From the NCBI RefSeq assembly GCF_900107095.1, contig NZ_FNOR01000010.1, positions 124,001 to 188,000 on the forward strand: a stretch of 64,000 bases of DNA, given 5' to 3'. Under the pieces are notes generated by a model that was given only the letters and a program-made list of their open reading frames with translations, was not told the DNA's origin and made no database searches. Below, piece after piece: positions 27,786 through 38,983 of the stretch. Source of the stretch: Collimonas sp. OK242. Lineage in GTDB: Bacteria; Pseudomonadota; Gammaproteobacteria; Burkholderiales; Burkholderiaceae_D. How positions within the stretch are numbered: position 1 is the first letter of the stretch; every line of letters begins with the position of its first letter. Both the position numbers and the translations under genes were made by a program.

Positions 27786-29672
27786 TCAATGGAGCTGCTT
27801 GTAGATTTCCTCGGCCAGCACGCGCGAAATACCCTCGACCGACGCAATATCTTCAATGCTGGCATCCGCCACGCCGCGCAGGCCGCCAAAGCGCGCCAGC
27901 AGTTTCTGGCGGCGTTTGGCGCCGATCCCTTCGATCTCTTCCAGCCGCGAACTCTGGCGCGCCTTGGCCCGCTTGGCGCGCATGCCGGTGATGGCGAAGC
28001 GATGTGCCTCGTCGCGAATCTGGGCAATCAGCATCAGGGCGGCAGATTCCTTGCCTAACTCGCGCGCGGCGCGGCCGTCGGCGAAGATCAGCGTTTCCAG
28101 TCCGACCTTGCGCCCTTCGCCTTTGGCGACGCCGACAATCAGGCCGATATCCAGACCCAGTTCGGCCAGCACCTGGCGCGCCATTTCAACCTGGCCCTTG
28201 CCGCCGTCGATCAGCACGATATCGGGCATGACGCCGTCGCCGTTTGCCACCTTCTCGTAACGCCGCATCAGCACCTGGCGCATCGCGGCATAGTCGTCGC
28301 CAGGCGTGATGTCCTTGATGTTATAGCGTCGGTATTCGCCGTTTTGCATGGTGTGATGATGGAACACCACGCAAGATGCCTGGGTCGCCTCGCCCGAGGT
28401 ATGACTGATGTCGAAACACTCGGCGCGCAAGCTATCGATATCGTCGACTTCAAGACCGAGCACTTCGACCAGCGCCCGCGTCCGGGACTGTTGCGAGCCC
28501 TGCTCCGACAACAATCTGGCGAGGGAAATTTCAGCGCCCTTTTGCGCCATCTCCAGCCATTGGCGGCGCTGTCCTTGCGGCTGGAACAGCAGGTTGATGC
28601 GATGGCCGCATTGCTCCATCAGCGCCACCATCAGCGCCGGTTCGTCGAACTCGATATTCAGGATCAAAGTGCCGGGAATAAAAGTATCGATATAGTGCTG
28701 CGCAAGAAAAGCCTTGAGCACGGCAATTTCCATGGTTTCGCCCTGCACTTCTTCCGGGTTCGACAATGCACCGTCGACATGGCTGGGGAAATACGCGCGA
28801 TCGCCCAAATGGCGGCCGCCGCGCACCATCGCCAGATTGACGCAGGCACGTCCGCCCTGGACGATGACGGCAACGATATCGATATCGCTGTCACCCACGG
28901 TTTCCATGCTTTGCTGATGCAGCACGCGCGACAGCGCGGTGATCTGGTTGCGCACCACCGCGGCCTGTTCGAATTTCAGCTCGGCGGCGTAGGCATGCAT
29001 CTTTTGCTCCAGCGCCGTCAATACTTCGGTTTGCCGTCCGCGCAAAAACTTGGCGGCGTTATCGACGTCGGTCAGGTAATCCTCATGGCTGATCAGATTC
29101 ACGCAGGGCGCGCTGCAGCGCTGGATCTGATGCAACAAACAAGGCCTGGTGCGATTCGCGAAGACGCTGTCTTCACAAGTGCGCAGCAAGAACACCTTCT
29201 GCAAGATCTGCATCGATTCCTTGACTGCCCAGGCATTCGGAAACGGGCCGAAATACTGGTTTTTTTTATCGACGGCGCCGCGATAATAGGCCATGCGCGG
29301 GTATTCCTGGCCGCTGATCTTCAGGTAGGGATAGGATTTATCGTCACGGAAAAGAATGTTGTAACGCGGCTGCAAGGACTTGATCAGATTGCTTTCCAGG
29401 ATCAAGGCTTCGGCTTCGCTGCGCGTCACCGTCGTCTCCAGCCGGGCGATGCGCTCGACCATCATGGCGGTGCGCGGACTGGCAAGATTTTTCTGGAAGT
29501 AGCTCGAGACCCGCTTCTTCAGATCGCGTGCCTTGCCGACATACAGAATATTGTCGGCTGCATCGAAATAACGATACACGCCGGGCAGATTCGGCAATTT
29601 GGCGACGGTTTCCAGCACCACTGCACGCGCATCGGGGATCTGGGGAATTTCGGGATTTTCAGCTTCAGTCAT
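27786..29672 (-). CDS. uvrC: Excinuclease ABC subunit C
   Basis: UvrC makes both incisions in nucleotide excision repair. It has 628 residues. The N-terminal GIY-YIG nuclease domain is [27 protein letters not shown] (residues about 28-55), followed by the cysteine-bearing linker and the UVR motif near residues 215-250. The RNase H-like second nuclease domain contains [18 protein letters not shown] and [10 protein letters not shown], and the C-terminal helix-hairpin-helix is [21 protein letters not shown]. It starts 35 bases after nagZ and may share its transcript. Confidence 0.96.
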   Translation of the reverse strand: MTEAENPEIPQIPDARAVVLETVAKLPNLPGVYRYFDAADNILYVGKARDLKKRVSSYFQKNLASPRTAMMVERIARLETTVTRSEAEALILESNLIKSLQPRYNILFRDDKSYPYLKISGQEYPRMAYYRGAVDKKNQYFGPFPNAWAVKESMQILQKVFLLRTCEDSVFANRTRPCLLHQIQRCSAPCVNLISHEDYLTDVDNAAKFLRGRQTEVLTALEQKMHAYAAELKFEQAAVVRNQITALSRVLHQQSMETVGDSDIDIVAVIVQGGRACVNLAMVRGGRHLGDRAYFPSHVDGALSNPEEVQGETMEIAVLKAFLAQHYIDTFIPGTLILNIEFDEPALMVALMEQCGHRINLLFQPQGQRRQWLEMAQKGAEISLARLLSEQGSQQSRTRALVEVLGLEVDDIDSLRAECFDISHTSGEATQASCVVFHHHTMQNGEYRRYNIKDITPGDDYAAMRQVLMRRYEKVANGDGVMPDIVLIDGGKGQVEMARQVLAELGLDIGLIVGVAKGEGRKVGLETLIFADGRAARELGKESAALMLIAQIRDEAHRFAITGMRAKRAKARQSSRLEEIEGIGAKRRQKLLARFGGLRGVADASIEDIASVEGISRVLAEEIYKQLH

Positions 29673-29707
29673 GATGCAGGGCTCTCAATGATCCATCATC
29701 GCTGTGA

Positions 29708-30805
29708 TTACACCAGCGATTGCACCAGCGACCTGGCAGCCAAGTAATCCGCGTCGGTTTGCAGCGCATCCCAATCCAATGCCGCTGTTTGCGGCGCCAA
29801 GGCTGTCAGGCGTGCACGGGATGCGGCCGGCTCGCCGTCAGCCGCGCTTAGCCCAGCCAGCAGTTGATCAGCCTTGTCCGGCGAATTGCAAATCAGGACC
29901 ACGTCGCAACCGGCCGCCAAAGCCGCCTTGGCGCCATCCAGCACGCCGCCGGCAGAACTGGCTGCTTCCATGCTCAGATCATCGCTGAAGATCACGCCGT
30001 TGAAACCGATATCCTTGCGCAAGATGGTCAGCCATTTTTTGGAAAAGCCGGCCGAGTGCTTATCCACCTTCGAATAAATCACGTGCGCCGGCATCACGGC
30101 CGCCAGGCTCATGCCGAGCCAGTCGTAGGGTTTGACGTCTTCTTCCATGATCTGCGCCAAACTGCGATCGTCGACCGGCAGCGACAGGTGCGAGTCGCCC
30201 TGCACGTAGCCATGGCCGGGGAAATGCTTGCCGCAGTTAGCCATGCCGGCCAGCGCCAGGCCGTGATTCAAACTCTTCGCCAATAAGGTGACCACGCGCG
30301 GATCGCGGTGGAAAGCGCGTTCGCCGATCACGCTGGACTCGCCGAAATCGAGATCGAGCACCGGTGTAAACGACAGGTCGACGCCACAGGCGCGCAACTC
30401 GCTGGCCAACACAAAACCTAGCGCGGTCGCTGCCTTGGTCGCGCCCAGTACATCGCGATCCCATTGCTGTCCGAGCAGGCGCATCGCCGGCAAACGGGTA
30501 AAACCGTCGGTCCTGAAACGCTGCACCCGGCCGCCTTCGTGGTCGACCGCAATCAATATGCCTGGGCGCGCCGCATGAATCGCCGCCGTCAGGGCGGTAA
30601 GCTGGGCACGGTCCTGGTAATTACGCGTGAACAGAATTACGCCGCCGGTGAGCGGATGCCTGATGCGCCGAATATCATCGGCGCTCAGGCTAGTGCCAAG
30701 CACGTCCAGCATGACCGGGCCGAGCGCCGCTGGATTTACAGTACGATCATTGACTGCAACACCAGCAAAGCCACTACCTGCGCTACTACCTGAACTACTA
30801 CTCAT
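29708..30805 (-). CDS. nagZ: Beta-N-acetylhexosaminidase
   Basis: NagZ removes N-acetylglucosamine from muropeptides in cytoplasmic peptidoglycan recycling. It has 365 residues, with an extra Ser/Gly-rich N-terminus of about 25. Family GH3 motifs are present: [12 protein letters not shown], the signature [19 protein letters not shown] with the catalytic histidine loop, and the nucleophile aspartate in [11 protein letters not shown]. The start overlaps the acpS stop by 4 bases. Confidence 0.94.
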   Translation of the reverse strand: MSSSSGSSAGSGFAGVAVNDRTVNPAALGPVMLDVLGTSLSADDIRRIRHPLTGGVILFTRNYQDRAQLTALTAAIHAARPGILIAVDHEGGRVQRFRTDGFTRLPAMRLLGQQWDRDVLGATKAATALGFVLASELRACGVDLSFTPVLDLDFGESSVIGERAFHRDPRVVTLLAKSLNHGLALAGMANCGKHFPGHGYVQGDSHLSLPVDDRSLAQIMEEDVKPYDWLGMSLAAVMPAHVIYSKVDKHSAGFSKKWLTILRKDIGFNGVIFSDDLSMEAASSAGGVLDGAKAALAAGCDVVLICNSPDKADQLLAGLSAADGEPAASRARLTALAPQTAALDWDALQTDADYLAARSLVQSLV

Positions 30806-31194
30806 CTCTTCTCCACGATAACGAAGGCGACCGCGTATTCCACCTCATCGGTAATCGATACCTGAGCGGTCAAGCCGTTCTTTTGCATGTATTCTTCCAG
30901 CGCCGGATTGACGACAACGATCGGCTTGCCGCTGGGCGCGTTCAAGGTTTGCATGGCGCGCCAGGTCATCGGCATCTTCATGCCTAGCCCGAGGGCTTTG
31001 GAAAAAGCTTCTTTGGCGGCAAAACGCGTCGCCAGGAAACGGATGCCGCGCGCCTCCACCCTGGCTTTGCGAGACAGGTATTTTTCCATTTCTTGCGGAC
31101 CAAGAATTTTTTCCGCAAAACGGTCGCCGTTACGCTGCAGCGCAGCCGCTATCCGGGGAATCTGGATGATGTCGGTGCCGATGCCATAAATCAT
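30802..31194 (-). CDS. acpS: Holo-[acyl-carrier-protein] synthase
   Basis: AcpS transfers 4'-phosphopantetheine from CoA to the serine of acyl carrier protein. It has 130 residues. The metal-binding motif [10 protein letters not shown] is at the N-terminus, and [15 protein letters not shown] near residue 60 is the second signature. Its substrate AcpP is encoded about 13.6 kb away in this window. It lies 7 bases after pdxJ, the common pdxJ-acpS pair. Confidence 0.95.
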   Translation of the reverse strand: MIYGIGTDIIQIPRIAAALQRNGDRFAEKILGPQEMEKYLSRKARVEARGIRFLATRFAAKEAFSKALGLGMKMPMTWRAMQTLNAPSGKPIVVVNPALEEYMQKNGLTAQVSITDEVEYAVAFVIVEKR

Positions 31195-31201
31195 GGTTAG
31201 C

Positions 31202-31969
31202 CTACTTAGCCGAATTCGCCAGGCGTGCTTTCACCATCAAGGCCTTCATTTCGCTGACCGCGGCTTTCCAGCCTACAAATACGGCATGCGCCACGATGGC
31301 ATGGCCGATGTTCAGCTCGGCGATATCGGGAATGGCGGCAATCGCCTGGGCATTGGTGTAATGCAGGCCATGCCCGGCGTTGACCTTGAGGCCGCGCCTG
31401 ACGCCTTCCTGCACCGCTATTTGCACTCGTTCCAGCTCGCTACGCTGTTCAGCTTCGTCATGCGCTTCGGCATAACGCCCGGTGTGCAGTTCGATCACCG
31501 GTGCGCCAACTTCCGCAGCGGCTTGAATCTGATCGGCTTCAGGATCGATGAACAGGCTGACGCGGATGCCTTCCCCCTGCAATTGACGCACCGCCGCCTG
31601 CACCTGGGTGAAATACTTGACGACATCCAGGCCGCCTTCAGTGGTCAGCTCATGCCTGCGCTCCGGCACCAGGCAAGAATCCTGCGGCTTGATCTTGCAG
31701 GAAAAATCGATCATTTCCTGAGTCACCGCCGCTTCCAGGTTCATCCGCGTGCGCAATTGCGGCCGGATGATTTCAACGTCGGCATCCTTGATGTGGCGCC
31801 GGTCTTCGCGCAAATGCAAAGTGATGACATCGGCGCCCGCTTCCTCCGCCTGCAGTGCCGCTTGCAGCGGATCAGGATAGGGAGTGCCGCGCGCATTGCG
31901 CAAGGTGGCGACGTGATCGATGTTGATGCCAAGGTCGATGATCGACGATGTGGGGTTGAGATAGCTCAT
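31202..31969 (-). CDS. pdxJ: Pyridoxine 5'-phosphate synthase
   Basis: PdxJ condenses 3-amino-1-hydroxyacetone phosphate with deoxyxylulose phosphate in the last step of DXP-dependent vitamin B6 synthesis. It has 255 residues and a TIM-barrel fold. Conserved pieces are [17 protein letters not shown] at the N-terminus, [12 protein letters not shown] and [11 protein letters not shown], which carry the phosphate-binding and catalytic residues. The ATG at 31969 is chosen over an upstream TTG, because the conserved core begins shortly after it. Confidence 0.95.
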   Translation of the reverse strand: MSYLNPTSSIIDLGINIDHVATLRNARGTPYPDPLQAALQAEEAGADVITLHLREDRRHIKDADVEIIRPQLRTRMNLEAAVTQEMIDFSCKIKPQDSCLVPERRHELTTEGGLDVVKYFTQVQAAVRQLQGEGIRVSLFIDPEADQIQAAAEVGAPVIELHTGRYAEAHDEAEQRSELERVQIAVQEGVRRGLKVNAGHGLHYTNAQAIAAIPDIAELNIGHAIVAHAVFVGWKAAVSEMKALMVKARLANSAK

Positions 31970-32084
31970 CGTATGCTCAGGTAATGGTGTGGTTGTGTCG
32001 GATATCAAGATTGCACTAAATCTGCCGCGACGGCAACGCTGACATGGTTGGGCCAGGGGAAAATTTGATCAATAATCAATACCC

Positions 32085-32957
32085 TTACAGCTGCATCAGG
32101 TCGATCAGAATCTGCCGCGTATTCAAGGGCGCGCCACCCAGATGATGGGCTAGCAAAAAGCGCATCAGCACCTTGCTCTGGGCCTGGGTGACGACGTCGC
32201 TGTAATCTTCCCGTTCCATATCCAGCAAGGTCTTGCCGCTGACGCGCGGCCAGGAATCGGCCGCCCGCGCAAGGCGCGGACCGCGTTCGGGATCGACGAC
32301 ATAGTTTTGTGCAGGATCGACCGGCTGGCGGCTGCTGGTGCAGCGGGTGAAATCGCCGGCCACTCCGGTCTGCTTGAGCAGCGCTCTTTCGAATTGGCGC
32401 AGGACGATAGGCGCCGGTTCCTGATGCGCCAGCTGATTCAGGGTGGTGACGTAGTGGTCGAACAATATCGCATGCGGATCGTCGCGCGCCACCAGTTTGA
32501 CCAGCAGTTCATTCAGGTAAAAACCGCATAGCAGTGCCGATTTTTCCAGCGGCAGCATGCCGCCTACCCACTCGGCGGCAATCAAGGTGCGAACTTCGGA
32601 TTTGCCGCTCCAGCTCAGCGACAAGGGCTGGAAGGTTTGCAGCACGCCGCGCAATTTTGACAAAGGACGTTTGGCGCCCTTGGCAACCAGGGCGATACGG
32701 CCGTAATCGCGGCTGAAGACATCGATGATCAGGCTGGTTTCGCGGTGCGGATAACTGTGCAGCACGAAGCCGGGTTGGGCGGTGACGCGGGTATCGAGCG
32801 GCTTGGCCCGCCGTTTCGGCGGGCTGGCGGAAGTGGATGCCGGGCTTGGGGTAGAAACAGGGACAGCGCCGCTGCTGACCGCGATCAACTGTTCTTCAGC
32901 CGCGGTCGGCGGCAGGGCTGCTGCTCCGGTGCTATCGTCAGCGATGATGGCGCTCAT
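32085..32957 (-). CDS. recO: DNA repair protein RecO
   Basis: RecO anneals single strands and loads RecA with RecR in the RecF pathway. It has 290 residues. An N-terminal Ala/Pro/Ser-rich extension of about 55 residues precedes the OB-fold, which begins near [36 protein letters not shown]. The helical C-terminal domain follows ([18 protein letters not shown] and [12 protein letters not shown]). The zinc-type cysteines of some RecO proteins are not conserved. The gene lies between era and pdxJ, its usual place in this group. Confidence 0.93.
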   Translation of the reverse strand: MSAIIADDSTGAAALPPTAAEEQLIAVSSGAVPVSTPSPASTSASPPKRRAKPLDTRVTAQPGFVLHSYPHRETSLIIDVFSRDYGRIALVAKGAKRPLSKLRGVLQTFQPLSLSWSGKSEVRTLIAAEWVGGMLPLEKSALLCGFYLNELLVKLVARDDPHAILFDHYVTTLNQLAHQEPAPIVLRQFERALLKQTGVAGDFTRCTSSRQPVDPAQNYVVDPERGPRLARAADSWPRVSGKTLLDMEREDYSDVVTQAQSKVLMRFLLAHHLGGAPLNTRQILIDLMQL

Positions 32958-32981
32958 GCTCGGTGGAGTACAGATTCAGGC

Positions 32982-33902
32982 TTATTCGTAGCCGTAGGCG
33001 CGCAATCCGGCTTCGTTGTCGGCCCAGCCGGATTTGACCTTGACCCAGATTTCCAGATACACCGGGCCGCCGAACAGGCGTTCCATATCCAGCCGCGCCT
33101 GCGTTGAAATATCCTTGAGGCGGACGCCCTTCTGGCCGATCACCATCGATTTGTGCGTATCGCGCTCAACCAGGATCGCCGCGAACACACGGCGCAGCTT
33201 GCCTTCAAGTTCGAATTTTTCGATCAGGACGGTGCTGGTATAAGGCAATTCATCGCCGACGAACCGGAATACTTTCTCGCGCACGATCTCGGCGGCGAGA
33301 AATTTTTCGCTGCGATCGGTAATATCGTCTTCACCGAACATCGGCGGATTTGCCGGCAGATGTTTGCGGATTTCACCTTGCAGATTATCCAGCTGGAAGC
33401 GCAGCTTGGCCGACACCGGCACCACCGCGGCGAAATCGCGCATGGCGGCGATTTTTTGCGCGAATGGCAGCAGCACGGCCTTGTCTTTGACGCGATCCGA
33501 CTTGTTGATGACCAGGATGCAAGGCACGTTAGCCGGCAGCAAAGCCATCACTTGCTGATCGGCCGGACCAAAAGTGCCGGCTTCGATGATGTACAAAATG
33601 ACGTCGGCCGCGGTCAGCGTCGTAGTCACGGTGCGATTCAGTGTTTTATTCAGCGCATTCGAGTGACGCGTCTGGAAGCCTGGCGTATCGACATACACAA
33701 ACTGCGTGTCGGCCACGGTTTGAATCCCGGTAATCCGATGCCGGGTGGTCTGCGCCTTGCGCGACGTAATGCTGACCTTGGCGCCGATCAGCTCGTTCAT
33801 CAGGGTCGACTTGCCTACGTTGGGGCGACCGACAATAGCTATGTAGCCACAACGGAAATCAGTTGCGGCGTTAGTCGATGCCTGGGGTGTAGAGTCTGTC
33901 AT
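32982..33902 (-). CDS. era: GTPase Era
   Basis: Era is an essential GTPase that binds 16S rRNA and helps assemble the 30S subunit. It has 306 residues. The G1 loop is [12 protein letters not shown] (residues about 26-37), G3 is VDTPGFQ, and G4 is NKSDRV. A C-terminal KH domain contains [23 protein letters not shown]. The ATG overlaps the rnc stop by 4 bases, the classic rnc-era coupling. Confidence 0.96.
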   Translation of the reverse strand: MTDSTPQASTNAATDFRCGYIAIVGRPNVGKSTLMNELIGAKVSITSRKAQTTRHRITGIQTVADTQFVYVDTPGFQTRHSNALNKTLNRTVTTTLTAADVILYIIEAGTFGPADQQVMALLPANVPCILVINKSDRVKDKAVLLPFAQKIAAMRDFAAVVPVSAKLRFQLDNLQGEIRKHLPANPPMFGEDDITDRSEKFLAAEIVREKVFRFVGDELPYTSTVLIEKFELEGKLRRVFAAILVERDTHKSMVIGQKGVRLKDISTQARLDMERLFGGPVYLEIWVKVKSGWADNEAGLRAYGYE

Positions 33903-34927
33903 GCGGTTTTCGATTTACTCGTAGTATGGGGTGTTGCATTGGAAGGGCTTGCTACCGAGGCCACGCTACTTGCGGCGACGGTTTCAGTAGCGGAATTGGC
34001 CGCATTGCCTGTTTTTGATGAGACGGCGGCTTCAGCGCTGCCGTGGACGGCCGGCGCTTGCGCCTTGGCTGACGCCTTTACCGCCGCCACTGCCGTGGTT
34101 ACTTCCACCGGACCTTTGTCCTTGAGCGATGCGGCAGATTTGCCGGCTACATCCGGTGGCGCTTCCGGTGCATCCGGCTGTATCGTCGCAATACCGCTCA
34201 GCTTCAATTGCGCCGTACGCGGCTTGGCTTTGCGTGGCGCCGCAGGGGTTTTCACAAATGCTTTTTGCACCGCTTCCAGCGCCAGTTTGGCGGCGGCCTG
34301 TTCGCCGGCGCGGCGGCTGCCGCCATTGCCGAATACTTGAATATCCAGTTTAGGCACCAGACATTCAATTTCAAATTCCTGATTGTGCGCAGCGCCGTGG
34401 GTAGCCACAACATTGTATTGCGGCAAGGCGATTTTTTTCCCTTGCAGGTATTCCTGCAGCAGGGTCTTTGCATCTTTACCCAAGGTCTTGGGATCGACGG
34501 TATCCAGGATCGGGATATACAGAGCACGGATCACATCGCGTGCCGCATCGAAACCGGCGTCCAGGAAAATCGCACCGAACAACGCTTCCAGCGTATCGGC
34601 CAAAATCGAAGGCCGGCGAAACCCACCGGATTTCAATTCGCCTTCACCCAAGCGCAAGAATTGCGACAACTCCAGCCGTTGGGCGATTTCATACAACGAT
34701 TGCTGCTTGACCAGATTGGCGCGCACCCGCGACAAATCGCCTTCGTCTATCTTGGTATAACGGTCGAACAATAATGAGGCGACAACGCAATTCAGAATCG
34801 AATCGCCGAGGAACTCCAACCGCTCGTTATGCAAGGTGCTATGGCTGCGATGCGTCAAGGCCTGCTGCAATAAAGTAGCATCCTTAAAAGTGTGGCCTAG
34901 CCGATTCTGCAATAACATGAGGTCCAT
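33899..34927 (-). CDS. rnc: Ribonuclease III with a long C-terminal tail
   Basis: RNase III cuts double-stranded RNA in rRNA and mRNA processing. The nuclease domain (residues 1-150) has the signature [11 protein letters not shown] with Asp42 and the catalytic Glu114 in [17 protein letters not shown] double-stranded-RNA-binding domain spans about 151-225 and ends with [19 protein letters not shown]. The protein is 342 residues, about 115 longer than E. coli RNase III. The extra part (226-342) is a low-complexity Ala/Lys/Ser/Pro tail that is probably disordered. Confidence 0.95.
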   Translation of the reverse strand: MDLMLLQNRLGHTFKDATLLQQALTHRSHSTLHNERLEFLGDSILNCVVASLLFDRYTKIDEGDLSRVRANLVKQQSLYEIAQRLELSQFLRLGEGELKSGGFRRPSILADTLEALFGAIFLDAGFDAARDVIRALYIPILDTVDPKTLGKDAKTLLQEYLQGKKIALPQYNVVATHGAAHNQEFEIECLVPKLDIQVFGNGGSRRAGEQAAAKLALEAVQKAFVKTPAAPRKAKPRTAQLKLSGIATIQPDAPEAPPDVAGKSAASLKDKGPVEVTTAVAAVKASAKAQAPAVHGSAEAAVSSKTGNAANSATETVAASSVASVASPSNATPHTTSKSKTA

Positions 34928-35013
34928 TTTCTTCTTCGACGTTTACGGTTGTCGTCCGCTTTGATTTTTCAGCGCAGTGTTCAACCCTGCGTTCAACACT
35001 GCGTCAACACCTA

Positions 35014-35382
35014 TCAAGACTTTGCCGTGCTGCCCGCATAATCGATCAGCAAGCTGACAGGCCCGACCAGCGGGATTTTTTTCTGGTACGAAAAACTGAT
35101 TTGGATATTGTCGCCATCCTTCGTGATCTCCAGGTCTTTGCCTGAAATCGTATCGATATAGCCAGCCTCGGCTTGCTTGTTAAACGCGTTCTGGATTTCC
35201 TGCACCGTGGTGCCGGCCGTCCTGGCGCTGGCTATCGCTTTTTTGATAGAGAAATATTCGATCGTGGTCGGCGTCACCTTGGCCACCAGCACGCCGATAC
35301 AGCCGAGAACCGCCAACACAACTATCAAGCCGAATAAAGTTATGCCCTGCTGCTTCCGTGTAGATCCGGAAATTCTTGTCAT
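35014..35382 (-). CDS. DUF4845 domain membrane protein
   Basis: This 122-residue protein has a short basic N-terminus and one membrane segment (GITLFGLIVVLAVLGCIGVLVAKV). It is followed by a small domain (PTTIEYFSIKKAIASARTA...) that matches the DUF4845 pattern. The N-terminus resembles a type IV pilin leader, but the length and context fit DUF4845. The gene sits between lepB and rnc in many betaproteobacteria. The function is unknown; an accessory role for the signal peptidase or envelope is possible from position only. Confidence 0.8.
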   Translation of the reverse strand: MTRISGSTRKQQGITLFGLIVVLAVLGCIGVLVAKVTPTTIEYFSIKKAIASARTAGTTVQEIQNAFNKQAEAGYIDTISGKDLEITKDGDNIQISFSYQKKIPLVGPVSLLIDYAGSTAKS

Positions 35383-35400
35383 CCCTGACTCCGCAATGGT

Positions 35401-36318
35401 TTATTTAAAGAAAGTGCCGATACGTTTGAAATTACCCAAATTCATCCAGACCAAAAATGCTTTTCCGACAATATTCTGATCCGGTACAAATCCCCAGTAG
35501 CGACTGTCTTCGCTGTTATCCCGATTATCCCCCATCATGAAATAATTGCCAGCAGGAACGGTACAGGTAAACCCTTGCGGATTATAGGAACAGGCGTCCT
35601 TGTCAGGGAAATCCATCACACCTTCCAGCGCAATCGGCGGCCGGCCATTACGCACAGCGATCGTATGTTGCACGTTTGACAGGTTTTCCGTGAATTGCTG
35701 GGAGTAATCCAAGCTGTCTTCATTCAGGTAATCCGGCAACGGCGCATAAGAAAGAGCTTTACCGTTAATTGTTAAACGCTTGTTTTGGTACGTTATTTTA
35801 TCACCGGGCACCCCAACCACGCGCTTGATGTAATCAAGCGACATATCCTTCGGATATTTGAACACCATCACGTCGCCGCGCTGCGGATGATTCATCTCGA
35901 TCACTTTTTTATTCAGGATCGGCAAACGGATACCATAAGTGAATTTATTGACCAGGATCAGGTCGCCTACCAGCAGCGTCGGCACCATCGAACTGGACGG
36001 AATCTTGAACGGCTCATACAAGAACGAGCGCAAGAAGAACACCATCGCGATGACCGGAAAAAAGCTGCCGGAGTATTCAACCCAGGTCGGCTGACGCAAC
36101 AGATCGGCTTCCAGCGCAGCGCGGCCGCTGGCCTCGAGCTTGATGCCGTCGGCATTCAGCTTGGCGTTGCGGGCATCGAACTCGGCCAGGGCGGCATCGG
36201 CCTTGGCGCGCCGTTGTTTGCTCAGATAGAAGCGATCAAAAAACCAGATGATGCCGGTGACAACGGTCAAGACAAACAGAATTAATGCGAAATTTCCTAA
36301 AATTGATTGCAATGTCAT
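35401..36318 (-). CDS. lepB: Signal peptidase I
   Basis: This inner-membrane serine peptidase removes Sec and Tat signal peptides. It has 305 residues and an N-terminal membrane segment ([22 protein letters not shown]). The catalytic serine is in [20 protein letters not shown], the general-base lysine in [11 protein letters not shown], and the C-terminal box is [17 protein letters not shown]. The start overlaps the lepA stop by 4 bases. Confidence 0.95.
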   Translation of the reverse strand: MTLQSILGNFALILFVLTVVTGIIWFFDRFYLSKQRRAKADAALAEFDARNAKLNADGIKLEASGRAALEADLLRQPTWVEYSGSFFPVIAMVFFLRSFLYEPFKIPSSSMVPTLLVGDLILVNKFTYGIRLPILNKKVIEMNHPQRGDVMVFKYPKDMSLDYIKRVVGVPGDKITYQNKRLTINGKALSYAPLPDYLNEDSLDYSQQFTENLSNVQHTIAVRNGRPPIALEGVMDFPDKDACSYNPQGFTCTVPAGNYFMMGDNRDNSEDSRYWGFVPDQNIVGKAFLVWMNLGNFKRIGTFFK

Positions 36319-38108
36319 TTTTCATCCACTTGTAAGATTGCCAGGAATGCTTCTTGCGGGATCTCAACCGAACCCACCTGTTTCATCCGTTTTTTACCGG
36401 CCTTCTGCTTTTCCAGCAATTTGCGCTTACGGCTGATATCGCCGCCGTAGCATTTTGCCAGCACGTTCTTGCGCAAGGCCTTGACGTTTTCACGCGAAAT
36501 GATATTGGCGCCGATCGCCGCTTGAATCGCGACGTCGAACATCTGGCGCGGGATCAGCTCACGCATCTTGGCGGCGACTGCACGGCCGCGGTACTGGCTG
36601 TTGGCGCGATGCACGATGATCGCCAGCGCGTCGACTTTTTCGCTGTTGATCAGCATGTCCACCTTGACCACGTCGGCCGAACGGTATTCCTTGAATTCGT
36701 AGTCCATCGAGGCATAACCGCGCGAGGTCGATTTCAGGCGATCGAAGAAATCGAGCACCACCTCGGCCATCGGAATTTCATAGGTCAGCTTGACTTGCTT
36801 GCCGTGATAACTCATGTCGATCTGCTGGCCGCGCTTCTGGGTGCACAGTGTGATCACCGAGCCCACATACTCTTGCGGCATGTACAAATTGACCGTGACG
36901 ATCGGCTCGCGCACTTCTTCGATATTGGACGGATCGGGCATCTTCGATGGATTGTCCACCAGCATGATGGTGCCGTCGCGCTTCACCACTTCGTAGATCA
37001 CGGTGGGCGCGGTGGTGATCAGGTCCATGTCGAACTCGCGCTCGAGCCGTTCCTGGACGATTTCCATGTGCAGCAAACCGAGGAAGCCGCAGCGGAAGCC
37101 GAAGCCCAGCGCTTGCGACACCTCAGGTTCGTATTGCAGGGCAGCGTCGTTCAGCTTGAGCTTTTCCAGCGAGTCGCGCAGCGCATCGTACTGATTCGCC
37201 TCGACCGGGAATAAGCCGGCAAACACCTGCGGCTGCACTTCTTTAAAGCCGGGCAACGCTTCGGCGGCAGGCTTCGACGCCAGCGTTACCGTATCGCCGA
37301 CCTTGGCCGCTTTCAATTCTTTGATGCCGGCGATGATGAAGCCCACCTGGCCGGCGGACAGCGATTCGCGCGACTGCGATTTAGGCGTGAATACGCCGAC
37401 GCTTTCGGTCAGATGCTGGGAGCCGGTGGCCATCAGCAGGATCTTGTCCTTAGGACGCAAGGTACCGTTCTTGATACGCACCAGCATCACGACGCCGACA
37501 TAGTTATCGAACCAGGAATCGACTATCAGGGCTTGCAAAGGAGCGTCCGGATCGCCTTTCGGCGGCGGCACTTTGACAATCAGCGATTCCAGCACTTCGC
37601 GCACGCCTAGCCCGGTCTTGGCCGAACAATGGACGGCATCATGGGCATCGATCCCGATCACGTCTTCGATTTCAGCAATCGCGTTATCCGGATCGGCCGA
37701 CGGCAGGTCGATCTTGTTCAATACCGGCACTACTTCCACGCCGAGATCCAGCGCGGTATAGCAGTTGGCCACGGTCTGGGCTTCCACGCCTTGCGAAGCA
37801 TCGACCACCAGCAGCGCGCCTTCGCAGGCCGACAGCGAGCGGCTGACTTCGTAGCTGAAGTCGACGTGGCCAGGCGTATCGATCAGGTTCAAATTGTAAA
37901 TCTGGCCATCCAGCGCTTTGTAGGACAGCGCCGCGGTCTGGGCCTTGATCGTAATGCCGCGCTCGCGCTCAATATCCATTGAGTCGAGTACCTGCGCCTC
38001 CATCTCGCGATCGGACAAGCCGCCGCAAGATTGGATGATACGGTCTGCCAGGGTAGATTTACCGTGGTCGATGTGGGCGATGATGGAGAAATTACGGATG
38101 TTGTTCAT
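36315..38108 (-). CDS. lepA: Elongation factor 4 (LepA)
   Basis: LepA is a ribosomal GTPase that acts in translation and 30S assembly. It has 597 residues, the standard length. The G1 loop is [15 protein letters not shown]2 is [11 protein letters not shown]3 is DTPGHVDF and G4 is NKIDLPSAD. The LepA-specific C-terminal domain ends [20 protein letters not shown]. It heads the lepA-lepB-DUF4845-rnc-era run. A large palindromic element lies 16 bases upstream of its start and would be part of its leader or promoter region. Confidence 0.96.
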   Translation of the reverse strand: MNNIRNFSIIAHIDHGKSTLADRIIQSCGGLSDREMEAQVLDSMDIERERGITIKAQTAALSYKALDGQIYNLNLIDTPGHVDFSYEVSRSLSACEGALLVVDASQGVEAQTVANCYTALDLGVEVVPVLNKIDLPSADPDNAIAEIEDVIGIDAHDAVHCSAKTGLGVREVLESLIVKVPPPKGDPDAPLQALIVDSWFDNYVGVVMLVRIKNGTLRPKDKILLMATGSQHLTESVGVFTPKSQSRESLSAGQVGFIIAGIKELKAAKVGDTVTLASKPAAEALPGFKEVQPQVFAGLFPVEANQYDALRDSLEKLKLNDAALQYEPEVSQALGFGFRCGFLGLLHMEIVQERLEREFDMDLITTAPTVIYEVVKRDGTIMLVDNPSKMPDPSNIEEVREPIVTVNLYMPQEYVGSVITLCTQKRGQQIDMSYHGKQVKLTYEIPMAEVVLDFFDRLKSTSRGYASMDYEFKEYRSADVVKVDMLINSEKVDALAIIVHRANSQYRGRAVAAKMRELIPRQMFDVAIQAAIGANIISRENVKALRKNVLAKCYGGDISRKRKLLEKQKAGKKRMKQVGSVEIPQEAFLAILQVDEK

Positions 38109-38124
38109 TGACAGACGCGATTAC

Positions 38125-38332
38125 AAAAAAGGCGCTCTGAGCCGGGCTCAGTGCAGTGTTTCGCACCTGTCGGCACAAATAAAAGTGAAGGATTTTTGTT
38201 CCAGACTAGGCGCGCGCCGGAGCGATAGTGAACTATCGCGAGGATGCGCAACGACGTATGGGGCAAAAAGACGAACTTTTATGTGCCGACAGGTGCGAAA
38301 CACTGCACTAGTGTCCCAGGCAAGCGCCTTTT
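38125..38332. repeat. 208-nt nested inverted-repeat element upstream of lepA
   Basis: The outer arms AAAAGGCGCT (about 38127-38136) and AGCGCCTTTT (38323-38332) enclose near-perfect inner arms of about 34 nt. GTGCAGTGTTTCGCACC begins at 38151 and its complement ends at 38308; the left arm has two extra A residues near 38178. The centre has GGCGCGCGCC and the hairpin GCGATAG-TGAA-CTATCGC at 38222-38239. The whole unit could fold into one long stem. It contains no gene. The layout suggests a MITE-like insertion or a large structured RNA or terminator. Confidence 0.75.
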
Positions 38333-38417
38333 ATGACAGGTTATTCAGTGCCGCCATTTTACCGGATTTCAGAGGGGAAAACCGACAAATCAAAGGGCTG
38401 AAGATATTGCCTTCCAG

Positions 38418-38423
38418 TATAAC
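38418..38423 (-). promoter_or_regulatory. Possible -10 box of a lepA promoter
   Basis: On the minus strand TATACT occurs in an AT-rich stretch about 310 bp upstream of lepA, with no convincing -35. The remaining sequence between 38333 and 38596 has no gene that I can support. A transcript from here would run through the palindromic element. Confidence 0.25.
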
Positions 38424-38596
38424 AAGGAAAGCGATTCATCTACATACTCCTATAAGTATCTTAAAAGCACCTTAAAACAAGCGCTGCAAGAGTCTCTTTT
38501 TATCTTTCCTGGCGGGGGTATGTGAAATTTTATTGCCATTTGATAAATATAAATGCCATATTTGCATTCCTATATTGATACCTGGCTGAGAGCAAT

Positions 38597-38875
38597 TCAA
38601 TCGCCTTCATTTAAAAATTTCCTTACCGATCCAGCATCAAGAAAATAATGGCAAAGTTGTATCGGCGCCCTGCCATCCTTGCTTCCCGAAAGTACGGGCA
38701 CCAGCTCATCGTACTTGGCCACCAGCTCGGGATGATCATCGACATCGATCACCTCCACGGCAAACCAGCCCGCGTCATTTTCATCAGGCGCCCGCAAAGC
38801 CAGCAGCGCCTGCAGCATGTCTTCGCAAAGATGGCAGTAAGAGCGGCTATACAGCGTGAAGTGAATTTTTGACAT
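38597..38875 (-). CDS. Glutaredoxin-family (DUF836) thiol-disulfide protein
   Basis: This small thioredoxin-fold protein has 92 residues. The redox motif YCHLC near residue 14 follows the first strand (KIHFTLYSRS). VEVIDVDDHPELVAKYDELVPVL contains the conserved cis-proline region. It matches the glutaredoxin-like DUF836 family often found between mucD and lepA. GGAGCACTC precedes the ATG. The partner protein is unknown. Confidence 0.85.
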   Translation of the reverse strand: MSKIHFTLYSRSYCHLCEDMLQALLALRAPDENDAGWFAVEVIDVDDHPELVAKYDELVPVLSGSKDGRAPIQLCHYFLDAGSVRKFLNEGD

Positions 38876-38927
38876 GAGTGCTCCGGAACCGCTGAAGACA
38901 AAGCCTGGCAAGCCAGGACCGGCAAAA

Positions 38928-38960
38928 ACAAAAAGCTGCAGGCCTCGACGGCCTGCAGCT
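38928..38960 (-). terminator. Rho-independent terminator after mucD
   Basis: AGCTGCAGGCC pairs with GGCCTGCAGCT (11 bp, 5-nt loop), and the minus strand continues TTTTTGTTTTTG. It begins 24 bases after the mucD stop, so the sigma-E operon ends before the glutaredoxin-like gene. Confidence 0.85.
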
Positions 38961-38983
38961 CCGGATAACAACGAACAGCGCGA

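Noticed and set aside
28344-29747. 467-codon plus-strand frame opposite uvrC
   Set aside because: It is the mirror of a full-length UvrC and has typical shadow composition (His, Gln, Ala).
35014-35382. Type IV pilin-like protein
   Set aside because: The hydrophobic N-terminus suggested it, but the length, the lack of a clear prepilin cleavage site and the position between lepB and rnc fit DUF4845.
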